Part shown: positions 31,559-40,544 of the stretch, piece by piece
How positions within the stretch are numbered: the stretch's first letter is position 1
Layout: each line of letters starts with the position of its first letter
From: Planctomycetota bacterium
Lineage (GTDB): Bacteria > Planctomycetota > UBA1135
Assembly: GCA_021776925.1 (NCBI GenBank)
Contig: JAJFFB010000040.1
Span: forward strand, 1-55,264
Length of the DNA: 55,264 nt
Direction of reading: 5' to 3'
Made by a program: the position numbers and the translations under genes
Notes under the pieces: model-generated
Database searches by the model: none
Told to the model about the DNA's origin: nothing
Seen by the model: only the letters and a program-made list of their open reading frames with translations

Positions 31559-33367
31559 TCAGTCGTCGGTGGACAATACGGCGAGGAAGGCCTTTTGCGG
31601 CACTTCCACGTTGCCGATCGACTTCATGCGCTTCTTGCCCTCTTTCTGCTTTTCGAGCAGCTTGCGCTTGCGCGTGATGTCGCCGCCGTAGCACTTGGCG
31701 GTCACGTTCTTGGACAGCGCACGAATGTTCTCGCGCGCCAGGATCTTGCCGCCCACGGCGGCCTGCAGCGCCACCTGGAATTGATGGCGCGGGATCTCTT
31801 TCTGCAGCTTCTGCAGCACGCTGCGGCCGCGGCGCTGGGCGCTGTCGGCGTGACAGATGATCGACAAGGCGTCGGCATCGCGGGCGTTGACCATGATGCG
31901 CAGTTTGACCAGATTGCCACAGATGAAGCGTGGCTCCTCGAAGTTCATCGTGCCGTAGCCCTTGGTCCCGGACTTCAGCTTGTCGTAGAAATCGTAGATG
32001 ATCTCTGACAGTGGCAGGTCCCAGGTCAGCATCACGCGCGCCGCCGACAGGTGTTCCTGGCGCAAGAAGATCCCGCGCCGCTCGGTGCACAGCTTCATGA
32101 TCGGGCCGATCGATTCGGTCGGCACCAGAATATGGATGGTGACCACCGGTTCGCGCACTTCGCTGAACTGGGTTGGATCGGGAAGTTCACCTGGCGAGTG
32201 GATCACATTGGTGGAGCCGTCGTTCATCACCACCTCGTAGGGCACCGTCGGCGCGGTCTGCACGATGTCGAGCCCGCTCTCGCGCTCGAGCCGTTCCTGC
32301 ACGATTTCCATGTGCAGCAGACCGAGGAAACCGCAGCGGAAGCCGAAGCCGAGCGCGTCGGAGGACTCGGGATCAAAAACGATCGCCGAGTCGTTGAGCT
32401 TGAGCGCCTTGAGCGCCGCGCGCAGGTTCTCGAAATCGCCCGAATTAGTCGGATAGATGCCGCACCAGACCATCGGCTGCGGTTCGCGGTATCCCTCGAG
32501 CGGTTGGGCGCGCTCGCCCTTCATCACCGTGACGGTGTCGCCCACACGCACGTCTTCCAGCCGTTTGATGTTGGAGATCAGATAGCCCGCTTCGCCCACC
32601 GAGAGTTCCGGATGGGGCACCGGCTTGGGCATGAACTTGCCGATCTCGATCGCCTCGTAGTCGGCCTCGGCACCGATCATGCGTACCCAGTCGCCGCGCT
32701 TCAGAGTGCCGTCGATCATGCGCAGGTAGACGATGATGCCGCGGTACTCGTCGTACTTGGCGTCGAAGATCAGTGCCCGCAGCGGGCCGTCGGGGTCACC
32801 CTCCGGCGGCGGAATGCGGTCGACCAGCGCCTGCAGGATGTCATCGATGCCGGCGCCGGTCTTGGCCGAGCACGACAACGCCGAATCGCGCTCCAGCAGC
32901 AGGGTGTTCTCGAGTTCGTCCTTGATCTCCTCGGGCCGTGCGTGCGGCAGGTCCATCTTGTTGAACACCGGGATCACCGCCATGTCCAGATTCATCGCCA
33001 GCATCGCGTTGGCGACCGTCTGCGCCTGGATGCCCTGCGCCGCGTCGATCAGCAGCAGCGCGCCCTCGCAGGCTTGCAGCGATTTCTCGACCTCGTAGGA
33101 GAAATCGACGTGGCCCGGCGTGTCGATCAGGTTAAGCAGGTACTCCTCGCCGCCGATGACGTGGGTCAGCGAGACCGCCGCGGCCTTGATGGTGATGCCG
33201 CGTTCGCGCTCGAGGTCCATCGAATCGAGCATCTGATCCTGGCGGTTTCGTCCGTCGACCGCGCCAGTGACTTCGAGGAAACGATCGGCCAGCGTCGACT
33301 TGCCGTGGTCGATGTGGGCGATGATCGAGAAGTTCCGGATTCGCTCGGGCGGGAAGCGGCGGCTCAT
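31559..33367 (-). CDS. lepA: Elongation factor 4 (LepA)
   Basis: Translational GTPase of 602 residues that remodels stalled or mis-translocated ribosomes. G1 is AHIDHGKSTL (residues 18-27), followed by the switch ERERGITIKAAAV, DTPGHVDFSYEV and FNKMDLPHA. The LepA-specific C-terminal domain is evident from TRKRKLLEKQKEGKKRMKSIG and the final VPQKAFLAVL. It is the last gene of the long minus-strand run and overlaps rdgB by 4 bases. Confidence 0.97.
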   Translation of the reverse strand: MSRRFPPERIRNFSIIAHIDHGKSTLADRFLEVTGAVDGRNRQDQMLDSMDLERERGITIKAAAVSLTHVIGGEEYLLNLIDTPGHVDFSYEVEKSLQACEGALLLIDAAQGIQAQTVANAMLAMNLDMAVIPVFNKMDLPHARPEEIKDELENTLLLERDSALSCSAKTGAGIDDILQALVDRIPPPEGDPDGPLRALIFDAKYDEYRGIIVYLRMIDGTLKRGDWVRMIGAEADYEAIEIGKFMPKPVPHPELSVGEAGYLISNIKRLEDVRVGDTVTVMKGERAQPLEGYREPQPMVWCGIYPTNSGDFENLRAALKALKLNDSAIVFDPESSDALGFGFRCGFLGLLHMEIVQERLERESGLDIVQTAPTVPYEVVMNDGSTNVIHSPGELPDPTQFSEVREPVVTIHILVPTESIGPIMKLCTERRGIFLRQEHLSAARVMLTWDLPLSEIIYDFYDKLKSGTKGYGTMNFEEPRFICGNLVKLRIMVNARDADALSIICHADSAQRRGRSVLQKLQKEIPRHQFQVALQAAVGGKILARENIRALSKNVTAKCYGGDITRKRKLLEKQKEGKKRMKSIGNVEVPQKAFLAVLSTDD

Positions 33368-34002
33368 GCGGGCGCGGCAGGAAGAACGGTGGCGAGGACG
33401 GTGCGCAGGCGCGCCACCGCTTGTCCACGGTGGCTGACGGCGGCCTTTTCACCGGCGTCGAGTTCGGCGAAGGTGCGCCCGCTGGGCGGATGTAGGAATA
33501 GTGGGTCGTAACCGAATCCGCAGTCACCGCGCGGTCGATCGAGGATGGTGCCGCGGGCGCTGCCCTCGACCGCGAACAACAGTTCGGCAGAATTGGCCAC
33601 CGCGATCACGCACCAGAAGGCGGCGCCGCGCTGTTCCGCGGGCATTCCCTCGAGGCGCTGCAGCAGCAAGTGATTGTTGGCCTGGTCGCGCTGCGGCCCT
33701 TTTTCGCCGGCGAAGCGCGCCGAGTGCACCCCAGGCGCGCCGTCGAGCGCGTCGACACACAGACCGGAGTCATCGGCCAGCGCCCACACCGAGTCGCCGA
33801 GGGCGGCAGCCGCGATGGCAAAGGCGCGCGCCTTTTTCTCGGCGTTGTCGAGGAAGTTGTTGCCGTCCTCGATCACCTCAGGCAGGCCGTCGGGCAGATC
33901 GGTGGGGCTGAAGATTTCCACCGGCAGGTCCGCGCACAAGCGCGTCAGCTCGGCGAGCTTGACCGCGTTGCCGGAGGCCACCAGGATGCGCTGCCGTTGC
34001 AT
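33364..34002 (-). CDS. rdgB: Non-canonical purine NTP pyrophosphatase (RdgB/HAM1)
   Basis: Hydrolyses dITP, dXTP and related damaged nucleotides to keep them out of DNA. The 212-residue protein carries the substrate motif ASGNAVKLAELTRLC at the N-terminus, ADDSGLCVDALDGAPGVHSARFAG (read as DDSGLCVDALDGAPG and HSARFAG) and the C-terminal GFGYDPLFLHPPSGRTFAEL with SHRGQAV. All are family hallmarks. It follows rph by 2 bases; rph-rdgB pairs are widely conserved. Confidence 0.95.
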   Translation of the reverse strand: MQRQRILVASGNAVKLAELTRLCADLPVEIFSPTDLPDGLPEVIEDGNNFLDNAEKKARAFAIAAAALGDSVWALADDSGLCVDALDGAPGVHSARFAGEKGPQRDQANNHLLLQRLEGMPAEQRGAAFWCVIAVANSAELLFAVEGSARGTILDRPRGDCGFGYDPLFLHPPSGRTFAELDAGEKAAVSHRGQAVARLRTVLATVLPAAPA

Positions 34003-34004
34003 TC

Positions 34005-34730
34005 TCAGGCCGGTTGCTGCTCGGCAACCGCCTCCTGTTGCAGCAGGGTCAGTTGTTGCGCACCGGCGAGGCCGAGGTCGATCAGACGGTCGAGCGCGGC
34101 GCGTTCAAAGGGAGCGCCTTCGGCGGTGCCCTGCACCTCGACCACCTTGCCGCTGGCGGTGGCGACCACGTTCATGTCGACCTCGGCTTCGAAATCTTCG
34201 CCGTAGTCCAGATCGAGCAATTCCTCGCTGCCGACCAGTCCGACCGAGACCGCAGCCACCCATTCCCGCAGCGGCCAGTGGTTGAGCTGGTCGCGCGACG
34301 CCAGCGTTTTCAACGCGTCGTGCAAGGCCACCATCGCGCCGCTGATCGAGGCGCAGCGGGTGCCGCCGTCGGCCTGCAGCACGTCGCAATCGACGCTCAG
34401 GGTGACGTCAGGAAAGCCGGTGAGGTCGACCACCGAACGCAGCGCGCGTCCGATCAGGCGCTGGATCTCGACGCTACGGCCGTCACGTTTGCCGATCTCG
34501 CGCCGCTTGCGCCCCTCGACCGAGCCGGGAAGCATGGAGTATTCGGCGGTCAGCCAGCCTTCGCCGCTGCCGCGCTTCCATGCCGGCACCCCGGTGGTCG
34601 CCGAGACGGTGCACAACACGCGGGTGCGCCCGGCCTCGACCAGCACCGCGCCCTCGGCGGTGTCGATGAAGCCGCGGTGGAAACGGGTAGGACGCAGGGC
34701 GTCGTGGGAACGGCCGTCGAAGCGCGCCAT
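34005..34730 (-). CDS. rph: Ribonuclease PH
   Basis: Phosphate-dependent 3'-5' exoribonuclease trimming tRNA 3' ends. The 241 residues start RFDGRSHDALRPTRF, with TAEGAVLVEAGRTRVLCTVS, EYSMLPGS, the RNA-binding RSVEIQRLIGRALRSVVDL, ADGGTRCASISGA and DLDYGEDFEAEVDMNVV, all characteristic. Length is normal. It sits 3 bases after birA and 2 bases before rdgB in the minus-strand operon. Because both tRNAs in this window encode their CCA ends, RNase PH would act in trailing-sequence removal. Confidence 0.96.
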   Translation of the reverse strand: MARFDGRSHDALRPTRFHRGFIDTAEGAVLVEAGRTRVLCTVSATTGVPAWKRGSGEGWLTAEYSMLPGSVEGRKRREIGKRDGRSVEIQRLIGRALRSVVDLTGFPDVTLSVDCDVLQADGGTRCASISGAMVALHDALKTLASRDQLNHWPLREWVAAVSVGLVGSEELLDLDYGEDFEAEVDMNVVATASGKVVEVQGTAEGAPFERAALDRLIDLGLAGAQQLTLLQQEAVAEQQPA

Positions 34731-34733
34731 GGC

Positions 34734-35564
34734 TCAGGGTGCGGGTGTGGGAAGAGGCTGCAGGCTGTCAATCCAGCCCAGCGGGCGGGTCACCGTGCGG
34801 TTCTCTTTGCCCCAGGTCAACCCCTCAAGAACCGAGAATTCTAGCAGAGGTCCGGCCACGCCGGTACGGCATTCCATGATCCCGGCGGGGGCCCAGCGCC
34901 GCAACAGGGCGAGGAAATCCTGTTCCAGGCGAGCCGCGCCGCAGCGCTGGTGCTGACACAGCCGCCGGTCCAAGGCCCACAGCAGACGCGCCAGCAGGGC
35001 GCTGCGGTCGACCGTTGCGCCGCGCACGCTGCCAGTGTCGGAATCCATTACTCCACTGCGGGCGATGCAGGTGGTGGCGTAGGGCGCCACTTCTGCCGGC
35101 GGGGCGGCGTTGACGTTGAGGCCGATGCCAAGCACGGCGAAGCCCTCGGGGGCCGCGGCCGGACGCTCGACCAGGATGCCGCCGGCCTTGGCGCCGTCGA
35201 GGAGCAGATCATTGGGCCACTTCAATGCCGCGCGCCGGCCGTCGCCGAGCAAGGGCAGCAGCGCATCGGCCCACGCGCAGGCGGCGTGCAGCCCGAGGCA
35301 TTCGGCCGGCTGCGGGGCCCGTTCGACGCCGATGCTGAAGCTCAGATTGGCTCCCGCGGGGCCGCTCCACCAGTCGCGCTGGCGGCGTCCGCGCCCGGCA
35401 CTCTGCTGCTCGGCCACCACCAGCAGGCCGGCGGCCGCGTCGTCGCCCTGTTGCAGGCGTTGTTTCAGCCAGTCGTTGGTGCTCGAGGTGTGTTCCAGCA
35501 CGCGCACGCCACGCACCAGGCGCGACCCCGCCGGCAGCATTCGGCGCAGGCGCTGGGCCTCCAT
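34734..35564 (-). CDS. birA: Biotin--[acetyl-CoA carboxylase] ligase
   Basis: Attaches biotin to the carboxyl carrier protein. The 276-residue protein has the biotinoyl-AMP loop AGRGRRQRDWWSGPAGANLS, KWPNDLLLDGAKAGGILVE and VLGIGLNVN. The N-terminal DNA-binding wHTH of E. coli BirA is absent (only about 20 residues precede the catalytic domain), so it is a monofunctional ligase and not the biotin repressor. A C-terminal domain follows, ending in a Pro-rich tail. It is 7 bases downstream of the sigma factor gene. Confidence 0.93.
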   Translation of the reverse strand: MEAQRLRRMLPAGSRLVRGVRVLEHTSSTNDWLKQRLQQGDDAAAGLLVVAEQQSAGRGRRQRDWWSGPAGANLSFSIGVERAPQPAECLGLHAACAWADALLPLLGDGRRAALKWPNDLLLDGAKAGGILVERPAAAPEGFAVLGIGLNVNAAPPAEVAPYATTCIARSGVMDSDTGSVRGATVDRSALLARLLWALDRRLCQHQRCGAARLEQDFLALLRRWAPAGIMECRTGVAGPLLEFSVLEGLTWGKENRTVTRPLGWIDSLQPLPTPAP

Positions 35565-35571
35565 GCGCGGA

Positions 35572-36354
35572 TCACACCTCGAAGTTGTCGGCAGAGTCTT
35601 TCAAGCGCTCTTTGAGCCGCCGGATGACGTTGCCGTGAATCTGGCACACGCGCGACTCGGTCAGCGACAGGCGCTCACCGATCTCGCGCAGGTTGAGACC
35701 GTCGAGGTAGTACATATGCAGGATCGAGCGTTCCTTCTCGCTCAGCGGGCGGGTGAGGACGGCGATCAGGTCGGCGCGGTTGGCGGCGTCGAAGGGATTG
35801 ATCTCGCCGGACTCGCCTAGGGTGTCGATCGATGCGCGCTGTTCGGAGGAGTCGGGGCGCCGGTCGCTGAGGTTGAGCATCGAGCGCGGCTGCGCTTTGC
35901 CCAGCGCCTGGACGTCGAGTTCGAGTCCCTCGGCGAGTTCGGCGTCGGTCGGCTCGCGACCGAATTCGGACCGGAACTGCTGGCGGATGCGATCGGCCTT
36001 GCCGGCCCGCGAACGCGTCAGGCGCGGCACCCAGTCGAGGTTGCGCAGCGCGTCGATGATCGAGCCGCGGATGCGCCGGCTGCAATAGGTCTTGAACTTG
36101 TTGCCCCGCTCGGGGTCGAATTTTTTGATCGCGTCCATCAAGCCGAAGTTGCCTTCCTGGGCCAGGTCTTCGACGTCGACCGAGCGCGGCAGCGTGGCGG
36201 CCAGGCGCTCGGCCTGGTAACGCACCAGCGGCAGATAACGCCGCATCAGCTCGTTTTTCACGTCCTCGTCGCCGGATTTCTTGAACTCTTTCCAGAGCTC
36301 ATCGGTCGGGACCTCGTCCTCCAGCTGCTCGGAGGGATTGCCGGCTTCATTCAT
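35572..36354 (-). CDS. RNA polymerase sigma factor, FliA/WhiG type
   Basis: A 260-residue sigma-70 family protein. Region 2 reads YLPLVRYQAERLAATLPRSV...DLAQEGNFGLMDAIKKFDPERGNKFKTYCSRRIRG (cited as LAQEGNFGLMDAIKKFDP and FKTYCSRRIRGSIIDALR), followed by region 3 (GREPTDAELAEGLEL) and region 4 (LNLREIGERLSLTESRVCQI HTH). This arrangement is that of the FliA/WhiG/SigF-B group. No flagellar or chemotaxis gene is near it, so its regulon is unknown. It sits between apt and birA, so it is probably made constitutively and controlled post-translationally; no anti-sigma gene is adjacent. Confidence 0.92.
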   Translation of the reverse strand: MNEAGNPSEQLEDEVPTDELWKEFKKSGDEDVKNELMRRYLPLVRYQAERLAATLPRSVDVEDLAQEGNFGLMDAIKKFDPERGNKFKTYCSRRIRGSIIDALRNLDWVPRLTRSRAGKADRIRQQFRSEFGREPTDAELAEGLELDVQALGKAQPRSMLNLSDRRPDSSEQRASIDTLGESGEINPFDAANRADLIAVLTRPLSEKERSILHMYYLDGLNLREIGERLSLTESRVCQIHGNVIRRLKERLKDSADNFEV

Positions 36355-36380
36355 GGCTGGATTCTAGCCCCGGGGCAGGG

Positions 36381-36914
36381 TCAATCGGAAACGCGGACCA
36401 GGCTGTGGATCTCGAAGCCGTGCAGTTTGCTGCGGCCGTCGAGGAAGTCCAGTTCGACGACGAAGGCCGCGGCCACCACCTCGGCGCCGGTGCGGCGCAC
36501 CAGATTGACCGCCGCCGCGGCGGTGCCGCCGGTGGCGAGCAGGTCGTCGATGATGACCACGCGGTCGCCCGGAGCGGCGGCGTCGACATGAATCTCGAGG
36601 CTGTCCTGCCCGTATTCGAGCTGATAGGACTCGGAGTAGGTCTTCCACGGCAGCTTGCCCGGCTTGCGCAGCGGCACGAAACCGGCCCCGAGGCGTTCGC
36701 ACAGGCCGCCGCCGAAGAGGAAGCCGCGCGACTCGATCGCGGCGAAATGGGTCGGCCGCAGATGGCGCACCTGCTCGGCGATCTGATCGATCGCCGCGGT
36801 GAAGACCTCGGCCTGATTCAGCAGCGGGGTGATGTCCTTGAAGGTGATGCCGGGCTTGGGGAAGTCCGGCACGTCGCGCAGGTAGGAGGAAAAATCGGTG
36901 ATCGGGGCCGACAT
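36381..36914 (-). CDS. apt: Adenine phosphoribosyltransferase
   Basis: Purine salvage: adenine plus PRPP gives AMP. The 177-residue protein has DVPDFPKPGITFKDITPLL at the N-terminus, AAIESRGFLFGG, the flexible-loop segment FVPLRKPGKLPW and the PRPP-binding VVIIDDLLATGGTAAAAV. Start ATG 36914 matches the family start; the frame continues upstream only as a shadow of argS. It lies 10 bases after the argS stop. Confidence 0.96.
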   Translation of the reverse strand: MSAPITDFSSYLRDVPDFPKPGITFKDITPLLNQAEVFTAAIDQIAEQVRHLRPTHFAAIESRGFLFGGGLCERLGAGFVPLRKPGKLPWKTYSESYQLEYGQDSLEIHVDAAAPGDRVVIIDDLLATGGTAAAAVNLVRRTGAEVVAAAFVVELDFLDGRSKLHGFEIHSLVRVSD

Positions 36915-36924
36915 CGCGGGCAGC

Positions 36925-38619
36925 TTACATTTCTTCGGGGGTGGGCACGCCGAGCAGGCCGAGTCCGCTGGCGAGGGTGCGCCGCACCGCGTCGATGGCG
37001 GCCAGGCGGGCGTTTTCCAGCGCCGGGTCGTCGCCGCCGAGCACGCGGCGTTCGCGGTAGAAGGCGTTGGCGCTGGCGCCGAGGCGCAGCAGGGCCTGCG
37101 CCACCAGCATCGGTTCGCGTTTGTCGCCGGCCTCCCGGACCGCGGCGGGGAAGCGCCCCAGGGCAACCAACAGCTCGCGCGAGTCCTGCAACAGCGCGCT
37201 GTCGACCTCGTCGAAGGACGGCGCCGGCCGCCCCGACTTGCGCAGGATCGAGCAGCAGCGCGCGTGCGTGTACTGCAGATAGGGACCGGTGTCGCCCTCG
37301 AAGGAAAGCACTTCCTTCCAGTCGAACAACACGTCCTTCTGGCGCTGGTGCTTGAGGTCGTGAAAAACCACCGCGCCGATGCCGACCTGTTCGGCCACGC
37401 GCTGCTTGTCGGCGTGCTCCGGGTTCTTTTCCTCGACGATCTCGCGCGCCAGTTCGACCGCGCGATCGAGCACTTCCTGCAGGCGCAGCACGCGTCCGGC
37501 GCGTGTCGACAGCTTGCCCTCGGCAAAGCGCACCAAGCCAAAGGGGATGTGCTCGATGCGGTCCCACCAGTCGCTGCCGCAGCGTTTCAGCACCATGCGG
37601 AACTGCTGAAAATGCAGAGTCTGTTCGGCGCCCACCACATAGAGGCAGTGGTCGAAGGCGAACTCCTGCCAGCGCGAACGCGCCGCGGCGAGGTCGCGGG
37701 TGGCGTAGAGCGTGGTGCCGTGGCCGGTGCGCACCAGACACGGCGTCTTGATGCCTTCGCTGCTCAGGTCGACCACCTGCGCGCCGTCGCTCTCTTCCAG
37801 CACTCCGCACTCGTCCAGCCACTGCACCAGACCCTCGAGCTGGTCCTCGTACCACGACTCGCCGCGCACCAGGTCAAAGTGCGCGCCGAGGCGCTGGTAG
37901 ATGGTTTCAAAGTCGCCCAGCGAGAGTTCGGTGAAGCGCCGCCACAGCGCGCGTTCGGGACACTCCTGCCCGCTTTCCAGCGCGCGGAAGGCGGCCTTGG
38001 CCTCGTCCTTCAGGCCGGTGTCCTGCTCTTCCTCGGCGTGGAATTGCACGTAGAGTTTGAGCAGGTGGCCGATCGGATCGGCCTTGAGGGCGTCGTCGTC
38101 GCCCCAGCGCGCCCACGCCGCGAGCAGCTTGCCAAACTGCGAGCCCCAGTCGCCGATGTGGTTGATGCGCACCACGCGGTGGCCAAGGAAGTCGTACATG
38201 CGCGCCAGCGCCGCGCCGATCACGGTGGTGCGCAGATGGCCGATGTGCATCGGCTTGGCGATGTTGGGCGACGAGTACTCGACCAGGGTGGTGCGGCCGT
38301 CGCTGCCGCGGCCGAAGGAATCGCTCAGGCTGGCGGCGAGCACCGCGGCGGCCAGGTCGGTGCCAGCGATGGTGAAATTGAGGAAGGGGCCGACCGCGGC
38401 GGCGCCCACTCCGTCGATGTCCAGCCCGGCGGCGAGGTCCTGCGCCATCTGCGCCGGGTTGACGCCGCGCTCCTTGGCGATCCTGAAACAGGGGTAAGCG
38501 AACTCGCCGTGCTCGTCATGGCGCGGACGCTCCAGCCGCACCACGTCGGCGGGCAGGTCGAGGGCAGCGGCGAGGGCCGCGGCGATGCGTTCGGCGAAGG
38601 CGTCGAGTCCGTGCAACAT
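36925..38619 (-). CDS. argS: Arginyl-tRNA synthetase
   Basis: Class I synthetase of 564 residues that charges tRNA-Arg. The N-terminal additional domain (MLHGLDAFAERIAAAL) starts at ATG 38619. The HIGH box appears as SSPNIAKPMHIGHLRTT; the KMSK loop is the degenerate EGKLSTRAGRVLRL usual for ArgRS. The DALR anticodon-binding domain covers the end (YTHARCCSIL ... NAFYRERRVLGGDD). Downstream apt follows at 10 bases; the HD hydrolase gene ends 4 bases upstream. Confidence 0.96.
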   Translation of the reverse strand: MLHGLDAFAERIAAALAAALDLPADVVRLERPRHDEHGEFAYPCFRIAKERGVNPAQMAQDLAAGLDIDGVGAAAVGPFLNFTIAGTDLAAAVLAASLSDSFGRGSDGRTTLVEYSSPNIAKPMHIGHLRTTVIGAALARMYDFLGHRVVRINHIGDWGSQFGKLLAAWARWGDDDALKADPIGHLLKLYVQFHAEEEQDTGLKDEAKAAFRALESGQECPERALWRRFTELSLGDFETIYQRLGAHFDLVRGESWYEDQLEGLVQWLDECGVLEESDGAQVVDLSSEGIKTPCLVRTGHGTTLYATRDLAAARSRWQEFAFDHCLYVVGAEQTLHFQQFRMVLKRCGSDWWDRIEHIPFGLVRFAEGKLSTRAGRVLRLQEVLDRAVELAREIVEEKNPEHADKQRVAEQVGIGAVVFHDLKHQRQKDVLFDWKEVLSFEGDTGPYLQYTHARCCSILRKSGRPAPSFDEVDSALLQDSRELLVALGRFPAAVREAGDKREPMLVAQALLRLGASANAFYRERRVLGGDDPALENARLAAIDAVRRTLASGLGLLGVPTPEEM

Positions 38620-38623
38620 GGAA

Positions 38624-39223
38624 TCAGGCAGTGCGGCCGTAGAAGGGTACGAGCAGGCGGCTGACCGGCTCGCCGAGCGCGGCGCTGAGGTCGGCGGCGT
38701 GCTGCGCGCTGAGTTCGGCGTGGCGGTCGAGCCAGGAGGAGGGACCATAGCGCCGCCGCAGATCGGCGTGGCGCTGTTGCAGCGTGACGATGGTCGAACC
38801 CGCAACGCTGGCGTCGGCGAAGGACATCAGGCTGTCGGCGAGACCCCAGGGCTGCCCGCCGAGGCCGGCATACACGCGGTCGGCGAAGGCGGGAGACACC
38901 CCAAGCCCGTCGATGATCTCGGCCGGCGCACGATTCTTGAGCCAGTGGGTCAGACAGCCGCGCCCGCTGTCGGCCTCGCCGCGCGCGCGCAGGATGCAGA
39001 AGCCGGTCCAGCCGTGGAAGGGCCCGTGGCTGCGGCAGCGGCCGAGGTCGTGCAGCAGCGCGATGCTCTCGGCGGCGTCGGCATCGACCAGGGTGCCGCG
39101 CGCGCTGAGGGTTTCGGCCAGCATCCGCGCGACCCACGCCACCTGGTCGCAGTGGGACACCCAGCGAGCGCCGGCGGGGGCGAGTTGATGCAGTAGGCTG
39201 CGGGCGGCGGCCGGGGTCAGCAC
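38624..39223 (-). CDS. HD-domain hydrolase
   Basis: A 199-residue protein with HD-superfamily metal ligands: His in VSHCDQVAWVARML, the HD pair in ALLHDLGRCR, and a later His/Asp in HGWTGFCILRARGE and SLMSFAD. Substrates of such proteins are phosphates of nucleotides or cyclic compounds; the exact one is not visible. Start GTG 39223 gives MLTPAAARSLLHQLAP and overlaps the Nudix gene by 7 bases; the open frame upstream is a shadow of that gene. Pairing with a Nudix hydrolase suggests a nucleotide-sanitising couple. Confidence 0.8.
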   Translation of the reverse strand: MLTPAAARSLLHQLAPAGARWVSHCDQVAWVARMLAETLSARGTLVDADAAESIALLHDLGRCRSHGPFHGWTGFCILRARGEADSGRGCLTHWLKNRAPAEIIDGLGVSPAFADRVYAGLGGQPWGLADSLMSFADASVAGSTIVTLQQRHADLRRRYGPSSWLDRHAELSAQHAADLSAALGEPVSRLLVPFYGRTA

Positions 39224-39675
39224 GGGCTGTCGACCACCAGGCTGGCGAGGCGCACGGCGGCACGGCGCAGGGTGCGCCGCGTCTGCACGTGTTCCAGCCG
39301 CGCGATGGCCTCGTCGGGGGGCAGCCATAGGTGCTGGTCGTGTTCGGCACTGCGCTGCAGTCCGTCCGCGTCGACCGCGGCCCGGGCGAGGAAATAGGTC
39401 ACCCGCTTCCACAGGTCCGGCCGGGGCTGATAGACCGAACAATCGGCAAAATCAGGCAGCAGATCGTGTTCTTCAAGGAGAAAGCCGCACTCCTCGTGCA
39501 CCTCCCGCAGCGCCGCAGCGAACAGGTTTTCTCCTGCGTCGAGGTGGCCCTTGGCCAGCCCCCAGCTACGGTGCAGGCTGTTCCTGAGCAGCAGGAAGCG
39601 CGGTTCCTTTGCCGTCCCACTCCATATCACCACCCCCGCGCCCTGGATTGGCCGATCGGGTGCGCCGTCTTGCAT
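39217..39675 (-). CDS. Nudix hydrolase
   Basis: A 152-residue pyrophosphohydrolase. The Nudix box is complete: G-x5-E-x7-RE-x2-EE-x-G in GHLDAGENLFAAALREVHEE followed by CGF. The start MQDGAPDRPIQGAGVVIW and the WGLAKGHLD entry are reminiscent of Ap4A hydrolases (bis-nucleosyl tetraphosphatase), which often read GxPKGH. It is the first gene of the long minus-strand run and is divergent from pyrK with only 39 bases between the start codons, so two promoters must overlap there. Confidence 0.92.
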   Translation of the reverse strand: MQDGAPDRPIQGAGVVIWSGTAKEPRFLLLRNSLHRSWGLAKGHLDAGENLFAAALREVHEECGFLLEEHDLLPDFADCSVYQPRPDLWKRVTYFLARAAVDADGLQRSAEHDQHLWLPPDEAIARLEHVQTRRTLRRAAVRLASLVVDSPC

Positions 39676-39714
39676 GGCCGAATTCTAGCCGCCCGCCGTT
39701 AGAATCCTGCCGCC

Positions 39715-40539
39715 ATGCCTGCCGCCGTCGCCTCCGCACGCAGCCAGCTCGCGCGCCTTGACGCGCTCACCGCGTGCGGTCCCGACGCCTTCCTGCTCGA
39801 TCTGGAGCTGGAGCAGGCGCCGCCTGATTTCGCCCCGGGTGCCTTCGCCATGCTTTCTCCCGGCCATGGCGGCGGTCCGGTCATCGCGCGGCCCTTCAGC
39901 GTCTACGACCGCCTCGACGAGCGGCGTCTGCGCTTCCTGATCCAGGTGCTCGGGCGCGGCACCCGGCATCTGTGCGCGCTGGTTCCCGGCGATGCGGTGC
40001 AGATCACCGTGCCGCTCGGCAACGGCTTCGAGGTCGCGCCGGCGGGCGAGCCGGTGGTCATGGTCGCCGGCGGCGTCGGCAGCGCCCCCTTCCTGATGTA
40101 TGCCCAGCGGCGCATCGCCGCCGGCGCCGCCGCCGACACCCATTTCCTCTTTGGAGCGCGCAGCGCCGACCGCCTGTATGACCAGGATGCCTTCGCTGCC
40201 CTGGACATGCCGATGCACACCGCCACCGATGACGGCAGCAGCGGTTACCACGGCAATCTGGTGCAGCTGCTCACCGATCTTCTTGAGCGCGCGCAGCTGC
40301 CGGCCGAGGCGCGCTTCTGCGCCTGCGGCCCGGAGGGCTTGTTGCACGCTTTCGCCACCTTCGCGCGGGCCCGCGGATTGCGCGCCGAATTGTCCCTCGA
40401 GACCTACATGGGCTGCGGCTTCGGCGTGTGCAACGCCTGCCCGATCCCGACCGAACCCAGCGGCCCGCTCGGCCACTGGCCGTGGGCGCGCACCTGCGTC
40501 GACGGGCCGGTCTTCGCCCTGTCCTCGATCCGTTTCTGA
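39715..40539 (+). CDS. pyrK: PyrK-like dihydroorotate dehydrogenase electron-transfer subunit
   Basis: A 274-residue flavin/iron-sulfur protein carrying electrons between a type 1B dihydroorotate dehydrogenase and NAD+. The FAD-binding motif ARPFSVYDR, VMVAGGVGSAPF for the pyridine nucleotide, and a C-terminal [2Fe-2S] cysteine set (MGCGFGVCNACPIP then RTCVDGPVF) are all in place. No pyrD is adjacent, so the partner is encoded elsewhere; related ferredoxin-NADP reductase-like proteins would be the alternative. It is followed by a PTPS-family gene after 5 bases. Confidence 0.88.
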   Translation: MPAAVASARSQLARLDALTACGPDAFLLDLELEQAPPDFAPGAFAMLSPGHGGGPVIARPFSVYDRLDERRLRFLIQVLGRGTRHLCALVPGDAVQITVPLGNGFEVAPAGEPVVMVAGGVGSAPFLMYAQRRIAAGAAADTHFLFGARSADRLYDQDAFAALDMPMHTATDDGSSGYHGNLVQLLTDLLERAQLPAEARFCACGPEGLLHAFATFARARGLRAELSLETYMGCGFGVCNACPIPTEPSGPLGHWPWARTCVDGPVFALSSIRF

Positions 40540-40544
40540 AGCTC

